NCBI GenBank assembly: GCA_023400405.1
Contig: JAEXFD010000005.1
Span: 124,001-188,000 of the forward strand
DNA length: 64,000 nt
From: Pseudomonadota bacterium
GTDB lineage: Bacteria; Pseudomonadota; Alphaproteobacteria; Sphingomonadales; Sphingomonadaceae
Reading direction: 5' to 3'
A program made the position numbers and the translations under genes. Below are positions 28,230-35,201 of the stretch, piece after piece (positions within the stretch are counted from its first letter, which is position 1; every line of letters starts with the position of its first letter). The notes under the pieces are model-generated. The model saw only the letters and a list, made by a program, of their open reading frames with translations, was not told the origin of the DNA and did not search any database.

Positions 28230-28901
28230 TTAGCTCGTATATTTGTTGCAGGTCATCGAGGGCTGTGCCGGCGCGGGATTGGTGATGCCCGACGCGAGAT
28301 CGCGATTGTCGCGCACGATGAACGACGCCGTCGCCGAGATTCGCGTGCTCGATACGAAGAACGCCGCCACCAGCGGGCGGTAGTCGTAGTTGATCTCGAC
28401 ATACATCACCGCGGAGTTGGGCGGCGCCGTCACGCGGGCGTTCGTGGGCCCCATTCCGGGGAAGGAATTGCCGGTCGCGCCATTGCCCTCGGTCGCGCTG
28501 GAATCATAGCCCGCCCCCTGCCGGATCCCGAGGCAGCGCTGCCAATGCACCCATTGGCCGCCGCTCGAATTGGTCTCGAGGCTGGAAATCGTCACGCGGC
28601 CCCGGCCGGGAACGTCGAGCTTGCCCTGCTGGATGCGCAGGCCCTGGAGCACGTCGTTGATGTCGAGTTCGCGCAGCTGTTGCGTGGCGAGATTGGTATC
28701 GACGCCGGCGCGCGAGGCATTGTCGGCGAGCGTCAGGGCGATCTGGTTCACGCGCATCTGCACGACGCTGTAGTTCGACATCTCGATCGCATACATGCCC
28801 GCCGGGATGAAGACCGGCAGGACGAGCGCCATCTCGATCATCGCGACGGCGCGCCGCGCGGCGAGGAAATTGCGGATCGATCGCATCGGGCGGAACCTCA
28901 T
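28230..28901 (-). CDS. TadE/TadG-like pilus assembly protein
   Basis: 223 residues. A basic leader (MRFRPMRSIRNFLAARRA) precedes the TadE-like hydrophobic helix (MIEMALVLPVFIPAGMYAIE, with the Glu typical of pseudopilins). The rest is exported and Ser/Thr/Gly-rich and includes two Cys. The start ATG 28901 overlaps the upstream TadE stop (ATGA), so the three genes are coupled. It is the last gene of a tad-type trio and convergent with pdhB. The secretion ATPase and prepilin peptidase genes are not in the window. Confidence 0.83.
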   Translation of the reverse strand: MRFRPMRSIRNFLAARRAVAMIEMALVLPVFIPAGMYAIEMSNYSVVQMRVNQIALTLADNASRAGVDTNLATQQLRELDINDVLQGLRIQQGKLDVPGRGRVTISSLETNSSGGQWVHWQRCLGIRQGAGYDSSATEGNGATGNSFPGMGPTNARVTAPPNSAVMYVEINYDYRPLVAAFFVSSTRISATASFIVRDNRDLASGITNPAPAQPSMTCNKYTS

Positions 28902-29494
28902 GTGCACACCGTCGGCGGCGTTGCAGTGGCCTGGGTGCCATAGGGCTGGTTCTTGAGCACCGTCGTCGCGGTCAGCGTCTGCTGCGCGGTGCCCCACCAC
29001 ACATAGGCGAGCGGGAAGAAGGGGCGATACTTCACGGTGACGGTATAGACCGTCACGTCGTTGGCGCCGCCCTGGCCTTGGCTGCCGGCGTCCGCGTCCC
29101 AGATCCCGTTATTGTTGATGTCCGAGAAACACTCGCCGGGATCGCGCAGGCCATTGTGGTTGGAGTCGGTGAACGGCTCGGGGGCGATGTTCGAGAAGCT
29201 GCTATAGGTCTTGCGGTCGCTGGTGACGATGGCGTTGGCGATCAGGCTCTTCACCGCATTGGTCACCTTCTGGTCGATCAGCGAGAGAGAGATCGGCGAG
29301 TTCCCTTCCAGCGCCGAATCGCGGCCCGCGCGCTGGACCGCGCCCGACAGGATCGACTGCGCGTAGATCTGGAAGCACATGTCGAACAGGCCGAACATCA
29401 CCAGGATCATCACCGGCGCGATCAACGCGAATTCGACCGCGGTGACCCCGCGCCTGTCCTGCCGCCAGCACCGGAGCCGATGAAGCGCGCTCAC
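28898..29494 (-). CDS. TadE family protein with calcium-loop-like repeats
   Basis: 198 residues. The TadE signature RRGVTAVEFALIAPVMILV (about 14-32) marks the pseudopilin-like segment. The exported part contains two loops with EF-hand/dockerin-type spacing of Asp and Asn: DSNHNGLRDPGE and DINNNGIWDADA (about 109-136). These suggest calcium binding. GTG 29494 overlaps the stop of the upstream gene (GTGA). It probably works with the neighbouring TadG-type proteins at the envelope. Confidence 0.87.
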   Translation of the reverse strand: MSALHRLRCWRQDRRGVTAVEFALIAPVMILVMFGLFDMCFQIYAQSILSGAVQRAGRDSALEGNSPISLSLIDQKVTNAVKSLIANAIVTSDRKTYSSFSNIAPEPFTDSNHNGLRDPGECFSDINNNGIWDADAGSQGQGGANDVTVYTVTVKYRPFFPLAYVWWGTAQQTLTATTVLKNQPYGTQATATPPTVCT

Positions 29495-31470
29495 TTCGAA
29501 ATCCTCAGCTTGGCGATCTGAGAGGCGATATTCTTGAAGGCATTGTTCAATTGCGACGCGTCATTGGCCTGGTAGGCGCGGCCGTCGCTGGCGCAATTCT
29601 GCAGCAGCGGGGTCAGAGAGGTGCCGAACGCGATCACCCAGATCGTGATGTTCTTCTGCTTCGCCGCGGTGCACATCACCGCGAGGCGGTTCGCCACGAT
29701 CGTGTCTTCGTCGGATTTGCTGGGGACCGAGCCGGTGCTGGTCCGGCGACGGTCGAGCGCGGAGATGCCATAGGCTTCGTAGTTCGTGCTGCTGGTATCG
29801 GTGCCGCCATCGGTCATGAAGATGATGTGGCGCGAGATGCTGCCGCCATTGGGCGCAGTCTGGTTCTCCGAGGCAAAGATGCCGGTCGGCGAAATCAGGC
29901 GCACGCCCCACAGGAAGCCGATGTCATGATAGGTGTTGCCGACAGGGACGAGTCCGTTGACATAGCTCTGCAGCGAGCCACGCGTGATCGAGTTCAGCTT
30001 GCGCGAGGGCGAAGGGCAGGCCGTGTAGGCCCCGCCATAATATTGGTCCATCCGCTGGAGGTTGGACGAGCTGCGAACCGCACCGTAGGTCCAGCTCCCG
30101 ACGCCCGAGCGCGCGTAGATCACCTGGGGCAGTGCCGGCGCCCATTGCGTCTCTGGCCTCGTCGGATCCGGGACCATGTCGAAGTCCATGTCATAGGCGG
30201 CGGACGGAATCGACGGGTAGGTCAATTGCCGAACGGTCTGGCGCTCCTCGATACAGGCCTTGGTGCCGCCCCAGGTCACGTTCGTCCACGTTGCGCCCGC
30301 ATTGTTGGCGTTGCCGATCGGATAGGCGACGGTCCCGCCGGTCACGACGCCCGACGGATCATTGCCCTTGAAGCCCGAAACGTCGAACTGGACGGGCTGA
30401 TACCACCAGTAATTGGTGACGTTGTTGGAGCTGCAGTTCGAGGTGCAGGGCTTCGTCACGTTCTCGCGATATTGCGTGTAGTTGTTATAGACCGTCTTCG
30501 AAATCGTGCAGATGCCGTTCGAGAAGCTCGCCGAATAGGTCGTTCCGTTCGCAACCCATTTTTCCCACCAATAGCGGGTCGTTCCGTCGTTGCTGATCGT
30601 GCCGGTCGTATAGGGGTTGCTATAGCCCTGGTTGGCCGGCGCGGTGCAGGACTCGGCGGCTCCCGACGAGACCGTGCTGGTCACCTTCGATCCGGTATAG
30701 GTCGATGGACCGTAGGTGGTCGTCGTCGTGCTCGTGCTCGTGCTCGTGCTCTGGCTGTCGAACACGCGCGACTGATAGGTCCAGCTGTCCCTCAGCCATT
30801 CGCGGCGGAGCAGCATCCCGACATTGACGTTGGTCGAATAGGGGACGAACCCATAACGGACCCGCGTACCCGTCTGCCGCGTCGATTCGACCGTGTCGTA
30901 GAAGTTCATCACCGCATCGCGGAGCGCCTGAATCTTGCTGCTGGCCCCGCCGCCTGGCGGCGGATCGCCCATCGATCCCGTCGTATCGAGCACGAACATT
31001 GCATCGACGTTGGGAATCTCGAGCCGGGCGTCGCAGGAGACGGTGAGGCGCTGCGGCTGCATGCCCATCAGCGACGACAGCGTCATCGGCACCGTCGTCG
31101 CCGCGTCGCCATGGACCTGGTTGTCCGGCGTGCCGGTCGGAACGAAGGAGGTTCCGGTGGACCCGAATATCCCGTCGCGGAAATTGTTGTTGAAAAAGTC
31201 CCTTGCGCGCTGCTGCGCCACGGAATCGAAGGACGTGCCGGCCATGAACTTGCGGCCGGCCAGCGCTCCGGCGTCGCAGGCTTGCTGGAGCCGGCTCTTC
31301 ACGAAATAGAGGCGCGCGGTATCGATGGCGGATCCGGCAACGAACATCAGCGGGATCAGCGCGACGGCCATGATGATCATGGCGTTGCCGCGCACGTTGC
31401 GGCGCAAATGGCTGGCAAAGCGCAAAGCGGTGCGTACCTTGCGGACGACGCTTTCGATCTGACTGTTCAT
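29491..31470 (-). CDS. TadG-like protein with VWA domain
   Basis: 659 residues. The N-terminal hydrophobic helix (NAMIIMAVALIPLMFVAGSA, about 29-48) and TARLYFVKSRLQQACDAGAL are typical of TadG/Flp-assembly proteins. A von Willebrand A domain follows, with MIDAS FVLDTTGSMGD (about 157) and, late, IIFMTDGGTDTSS. Between them is a large Ser/Thr/Tyr-rich insert with several Cys. A hexanucleotide repeat encodes STSTSTST in this insert. ATG 31470 is chosen over 31518 because it gives a short n-region. It is first in the trio; an antisense frame across it is a shadow. Confidence 0.87.
   Translation of the reverse strand: MNSQIESVVRKVRTALRFASHLRRNVRGNAMIIMAVALIPLMFVAGSAIDTARLYFVKSRLQQACDAGALAGRKFMAGTSFDSVAQQRARDFFNNNFRDGIFGSTGTSFVPTGTPDNQVHGDAATTVPMTLSSLMGMQPQRLTVSCDARLEIPNVDAMFVLDTTGSMGDPPPGGGASSKIQALRDAVMNFYDTVESTRQTGTRVRYGFVPYSTNVNVGMLLRREWLRDSWTYQSRVFDSQSTSTSTSTTTTTYGPSTYTGSKVTSTVSSGAAESCTAPANQGYSNPYTTGTISNDGTTRYWWEKWVANGTTYSASFSNGICTISKTVYNNYTQYRENVTKPCTSNCSSNNVTNYWWYQPVQFDVSGFKGNDPSGVVTGGTVAYPIGNANNAGATWTNVTWGGTKACIEERQTVRQLTYPSIPSAAYDMDFDMVPDPTRPETQWAPALPQVIYARSGVGSWTYGAVRSSSNLQRMDQYYGGAYTACPSPSRKLNSITRGSLQSYVNGLVPVGNTYHDIGFLWGVRLISPTGIFASENQTAPNGGSISRHIIFMTDGGTDTSSTNYEAYGISALDRRRTSTGSVPSKSDEDTIVANRLAVMCTAAKQKNITIWVIAFGTSLTPLLQNCASDGRAYQANDASQLNNAFKNIASQIAKLRISK
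30728..30751. repeat. Four tandem GTGCTC hexamers inside the TadG-like gene
   Basis: GTGCTC is repeated exactly four times in frame and encodes Ser-Thr units on the minus strand. Unit gain or loss keeps the frame, so length variation would change only the linker. Confidence 0.8.
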
Positions 31471-31559
31471 TACCCCCGCCTTCGTCCATCGCGCTGCGGC
31501 AAACCGCGCCTTGCGCACGGTCCTCCGAGATCATGGTGGATCGAAGATAAGAGGAAAAA

Positions 31560-32234
31560 GTGAACACTTCCCTATCTGACGACTCGGCCTTGGACCCTGA
31601 GCGTACGCTCGCCCTGAGCTACGCGCCGGCCGCGCGCCGCGCCGCGCTGGCCGCCCTGTTTGCGCTCGACGACGCGCTTGCCCAGCTGATGCGGACGACC
31701 AGCCAGCCGGCCGTGGCGCAGCTTCGTCTCGCCTGGTGGCGCGACGCGCTGGCGGCGCTCGACCATGCGCCTGCGCCCGCCCAGCCGGTGTTGCGCGGGC
31801 TGGAAGCCGATCTCTTGCCGCTCGGCGTCAGGGGCGGCGCACTCGTGCCGATCGTCCATGGCTGGGAGGTCCTGGTCGAGGAGGACAGGCTCGATCCGGA
31901 GGCGTTGCGCCGGTTTGCGGAAGGCCGCGGCTTGGTGTTCGAGATCGCCGGCGCGGTGATGGGTGGAAGAGGCGAGCCCCTGGCGGCGGCGGGGCAGGGC
32001 TGGGCGCTCGCCGATCTCGCGAACCATCTGAGCACTGCCCAGGAGGCCGAACAGGCGCGCGCGCTCGCGCGGCCGCTGCTTGTTGCCGCGACGACGGCGC
32101 GCTGGGGCCGTCCCGTGCGCGCACTCGGCGCGCTGGCCCATCTCGCGGGCCGCGACCTTTCCCGCGGACCCGAAGCGGTCGCGTCGCCGCAGCGCGTGGG
32201 CCGGATGCTGTGGCACCGGCTGACTGGACGGTGA
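31560..32234 (+). CDS. Squalene/phytoene synthase family protein, short form
   Basis: 224 residues, shorter than true squalene or phytoene synthases (about 280-350). The segment PAVAQLRLAWWRDALAALD is typical of the NDUFAF6-like short branch. The paired DxxxD prenyl-diphosphate-binding motifs are not convincingly present (FALDDALAQ is the nearest), so catalysis is doubtful. In mitochondria the NDUFAF6 branch assists complex I assembly; a similar role here is only an inference. The GTG start follows AGAGG by 5 nt. It is divergent from the TadG-like gene, 89 nt away. Confidence 0.75.
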   Translation: MNTSLSDDSALDPERTLALSYAPAARRAALAALFALDDALAQLMRTTSQPAVAQLRLAWWRDALAALDHAPAPAQPVLRGLEADLLPLGVRGGALVPIVHGWEVLVEEDRLDPEALRRFAEGRGLVFEIAGAVMGGRGEPLAAAGQGWALADLANHLSTAQEAEQARALARPLLVAATTARWGRPVRALGALAHLAGRDLSRGPEAVASPQRVGRMLWHRLTGR

Positions 32235-32282
32235 CCGGTCGCTCGGGTTAGGCTGGCCGCGCGAACATCGGAGGAGGGTACG

Positions 32283-32780
32283 ATGTGGCGTTATCTGGTC
32301 GGTGCGGGTGGTGCCTTGCTGCTGGTCGTGGCGGGGATGTTCTTCTTCCGAGGCTCGGCCAGTACCGAGCGCATCCTGCCCGCGGTGCCGCGCGCGCCTG
32401 CTGCTGCCGAAGCCGAGCAGGATGCGCTCCCCGCCGAAGCACCCTCGGCCACGGCCCGCACGCGCGAGCAGAAGCGGTTCGATCGCGTCGACAAGGACAA
32501 GAACGGCACGGTCACCAGGGACGAGTTCTTCGCCCTTCGCCGCAAGGCCTTTGCCAAGCTCGATGCCGATCATGACGGCAAACTCAGCTTTGACGAATGG
32601 TCGGTCAAGGCGATCCAGCGCTTCGCCGGGGCGGATGCGGACAAGTCCGGCACGCTCACGCGAACCGAATTCGCGGCGACGGCGATGAAGCGCAATCCTG
32701 CCCGCGCCCGCTGCGCCTGCGCCCCGGCCAAGGCCGCGGCCGAGCCGGCTCAGGAGCCGGCGGGCACCAGCGAAGACTGA
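32283..32780 (+). CDS. EF-hand calcium-binding protein, membrane-anchored or exported
   Basis: 165 residues. The N-terminal hydrophobic segment (LVGAGGALLLVVAGMFFF, about 5-22) is followed by an Ala/Glu/Pro linker and three EF-hand loops: DKDKNGTVTRDE, DADHDGKLSFDE and DADKSGTLTRTE (about 70-130). It ends in an Ala/Pro-rich tail with two Cys. It probably binds calcium in the periplasm. SD GGAGG lies 5 nt before ATG. Its 3' end overlaps the convergent trmFO by 31 bp. Confidence 0.88.
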   Translation: MWRYLVGAGGALLLVVAGMFFFRGSASTERILPAVPRAPAAAEAEQDALPAEAPSATARTREQKRFDRVDKDKNGTVTRDEFFALRRKAFAKLDADHDGKLSFDEWSVKAIQRFAGADADKSGTLTRTEFAATAMKRNPARARCACAPAKAAAEPAQEPAGTSED

Positions 32781-34087
32781 TCGAGCCAGTCGCGCATCGC
32801 GTCGCGGGCGCGGCCGGTATAGAGCAGCTTGCGGTCGGCCTTCTTGCTGCGCCCCTCGATCGGCGGGAACAGCCCGAAATTGACGTTCATCGGCTGGTAG
32901 GTCTCGGCCTCGGCTTCGCCCGTGATGTGTGAGAGCAGGGCACCCAGTGCCGTCTCGCGCGGTGGCGGCGGCAGCGCCGTGCCTCGCAGCTCGGCGGAAG
33001 CAAAGCGGCCCGCGAGCAGGCCGATCGCCGCGCTCTCCACATAGCCTTCGCAGCCGGTGATCTGGCCGGCGAAGCGGATATGCGGTGCCGCCTTCAGCCG
33101 CAGCGTGCCGTCCAGCAACTCGGGCGATTTGAGAAAGGTGTTGCGGTGCAGCCCGCCTAGCCGCGCGAACTCGGCCTTTTCGAGTCCCGGGATCGTGCGG
33201 AACAGCCGCACCTGCTCGGCGTGCTTGAGCTTGGTCTGGAAGCCGACCATGTTCCACAGCGTGCCGCTGGCATTGTCCTGGCGCAGCTGCACGACCGCAT
33301 AGGGCCAGCGCCCGGTGCGCGGATCGTCGAGCCCCACGCCCTTCATCGGGCCGTAGCGCAGCGTGTCCACCCCGCGCTCCGCCATCACCTCGATCGGCAT
33401 GCAGCCTTCGAAATAGGGGACGTTCTCCCACTCGCGGAACTCGGTCTTCTCCCCGGCGAGCAGCGCGGCGTGGAAGGCCAGATATTCGTCCTTAGACATC
33501 GGGCAGTTGATGTAATCCTTGCCCTCGCCCTTGTCCCAGCGCGACTGGAACCAGGCGATCTCCATGTCGATCGTCTCGCGATGGACGATCGGCGCGATCG
33601 CGTCGAAAAAGGCGAGGCTGTCCTTGCCGGTGGCGGCGCCGATGCTTTCGGCCAGGGTCGCGGCCGTGAGCGGGCCGGTCGCGACGATCGTCATTCCCGC
33701 CTCGGGCAGGCGATCGACGCGCTCGCGCACGATGGTGATGTTCGGATGGGCGGAAAGCGCCGCCGTGACTCCATCCGAAAACGCGTCGCGGTCGACCGCG
33801 AGCGCCGATCCGGCAGGGACCTTATGGGCATCGCCCTCGGCGAGAATCAACGAGCCGAGGTCGCGCATCTCCTGGTGGAGCAGCCCGACGGCATTGTGCT
33901 CGGCATCGTCCGAACGAAAGCTGTTCGAGCAGACGAGCTCGGCGAGCCCGTCGGTCTGGTGCGCCGGCGTCGAGCTGCCACTGCCGCGCATTTCGGAAAG
34001 GCGGACGCGAAAGCCCTGCTGAGCGAGCTGCCACGCCGCTTCCGAACCGGCCAGGCCGCCGCCGATGATGTGGATGTCGTAGGTCAC
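32750..34087 (-). CDS. trmFO: Methylenetetrahydrofolate-tRNA-(uracil-5-)-methyltransferase TrmFO
   Basis: 445 residues. The FAD-binding GGGLAGSEAAW starts near residue 8, with SEMRG and LVCSNSFRSD shortly after; CPMSKDEYLAFHAAL and GQITGCEGYVESAA complete the family signature. It makes 5-methyluridine at position 54 of tRNA using methylenetetrahydrofolate and FADH2. The start is GTG 34087 (VTYDIHIIGGG); an open frame reaching 34495 is out of family and overlaps the divergent YhhN gene. The 3' end overlaps the EF-hand gene. Confidence 0.96.
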   Translation of the reverse strand: MTYDIHIIGGGLAGSEAAWQLAQQGFRVRLSEMRGSGSSTPAHQTDGLAELVCSNSFRSDDAEHNAVGLLHQEMRDLGSLILAEGDAHKVPAGSALAVDRDAFSDGVTAALSAHPNITIVRERVDRLPEAGMTIVATGPLTAATLAESIGAATGKDSLAFFDAIAPIVHRETIDMEIAWFQSRWDKGEGKDYINCPMSKDEYLAFHAALLAGEKTEFREWENVPYFEGCMPIEVMAERGVDTLRYGPMKGVGLDDPRTGRWPYAVVQLRQDNASGTLWNMVGFQTKLKHAEQVRLFRTIPGLEKAEFARLGGLHRNTFLKSPELLDGTLRLKAAPHIRFAGQITGCEGYVESAAIGLLAGRFASAELRGTALPPPPRETALGALLSHITGEAEAETYQPMNVNFGLFPPIEGRSKKADRKLLYTGRARDAMRDWLDQSSLVPAGS

Positions 34088-34143
34088 CTGGGCCCGATAG
34101 GACGATGCTTGGCAGAGCGCTAGCCACCGGGCATCACACGGCG

Positions 34144-34767
34144 ATGCGCGGTTCGCCCTCTCACCTCCTCTTCGTCGCTGCGTCACTCGCCGCCTTAGCC
34201 TATTATGCCAGCCACTGGTTCGTGCTTTCCTCGCCCGCGCATGTCGTGGTGAAGGGAGCGGGCGTGGCACTGCTCGCGGCTTGGGCGTGGCATCGGGCTG
34301 GCGGGGCGAACCGTCCGCTGCTCGTGCTCGCGCTCGCCTTGGGCGCGCTGGGCGATATCTTGCTCGAAACCAGCGGGATGGTCGTCGGCGGCATTGCCTT
34401 CTTTGCCGGGCACCTGGTCGCCATCCGCCTCTATTGGCGCAATCGGCGTCGGACGCGCTGGATCGCTCCCGCGCTGGGCCTCGCCGTGGCGGCAACGGCC
34501 TATGCCTTCACGCGGGACCCAGGAGTCGCGGTCTATGCCGCAGCCGTCGGGGCGATGGCGGGCAGCGCCCTGGCGAGCCGCTTCGCCCTGGCCGGGTTGG
34601 GCGGGCTGCTCTTCGCGGGGTCCGACCTGCTGATCTTTGCCCAGATGGGCCCGCTTCACGGCTCGCCTCTGCCCGGCCTGCTGATCTGGCCGACCTATTT
34701 CGTCGGCCAGGCGTTGATCGCCTATGGCGTCGCGACGGCGCCACCCCGGGAGACGACACGCAGATGA
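34144..34767 (+). CDS. YhhN family lysoplasmalogenase-like membrane protein
   Basis: About 207 residues with seven or eight hydrophobic segments. Conserved features of the YhhN/TMEM86 family are visible: ALGDILLETSG (Asp and Glu in a membrane helix) and LLFAGSDLLIFAQ. Lysoplasmalogenases hydrolyse the vinyl-ether bond of lysoplasmalogens; whether this bacterium has such lipids is unknown. ATG 34105 in the same frame is an alternative start and would add 13 residues. The stop overlaps the DUF488 start (ATGA). It is divergent from trmFO. Confidence 0.85.
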   Translation: MRGSPSHLLFVAASLAALAYYASHWFVLSSPAHVVVKGAGVALLAAWAWHRAGGANRPLLVLALALGALGDILLETSGMVVGGIAFFAGHLVAIRLYWRNRRRTRWIAPALGLAVAATAYAFTRDPGVAVYAAAVGAMAGSALASRFALAGLGGLLFAGSDLLIFAQMGPLHGSPLPGLLIWPTYFVGQALIAYGVATAPPRETTRR

Positions 34768-35195
34768 AGATCTTCACCATCGGCTATGAGGCGACGACGA
34801 TGGCCGAGTTCGTCGCAGCGTTGCAGCACGCGGGCGTTCAGCGGGTGATCGACGTGCGGGCATTGCCGCTCTCGCGCCGGCCCGGCTTTTCGAAGAACGT
34901 CCTTGCCGCCAGCCTGAAGGCCGAAGGGATCGACTACGTCCACCTCAAGAATCTCGGCACGCCCAAGCCCGGCCGCGATGCTGCCAAGAAAGGCGATGTT
35001 GAGACGCTGCGCGCAGTCTACGACACCCAGCTCGGCCTGCCCGAGGCGCAGGCCGAGGCGGCGCGGATGCGCGCGCTTGCGGCGGAGAAGCCGAGCGCGC
35101 TGCTTTGCTTCGAGCGCGACCCTTCGCATTGCCACCGCACGCTGCTGCTGGCGGCCGAGGGGGAGGGCGCCGAGGTCGTCGACCTCGTGCCCTGA
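34764..35195 (+). CDS. DUF488 domain protein
   Basis: 143 residues. The family landmarks are the N-terminal FTIGYEATTMAEFVAAL, the strand VIDVRALPLSRRPGFSK, YVHLKNLGTP, and the late LLCFERDPSHCHRTLL with its conserved Cys and His. DUF488 proteins are small, cytoplasmic and of unknown biochemistry; the Cys-x-x-His cluster suggests a thiol or metal site. ATG 34764 overlaps the YhhN stop, so translation is probably coupled. It is convergent with the histidine kinase gene, 6 nt away. Confidence 0.93.
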   Translation: MKIFTIGYEATTMAEFVAALQHAGVQRVIDVRALPLSRRPGFSKNVLAASLKAEGIDYVHLKNLGTPKPGRDAAKKGDVETLRAVYDTQLGLPEAQAEAARMRALAAEKPSALLCFERDPSHCHRTLLLAAEGEGAEVVDLVP

Positions 35196-35201
35196 GGCTG
35201 G

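Noticed and set aside
29551..31563. 670-codon plus-strand frame over the TadG-like gene
   Set aside because: No recognisable motifs and Arg/Ala/Gly-rich composition; the minus-strand TadE/VWA motifs are clear and the three minus genes overlap in operon style.
34088..34495. N-terminal extension of trmFO to 34495
   Set aside because: The extension is antisense to the YhhN gene and lies ahead of the conserved FAD motif start; family length fits the GTG at 34087.
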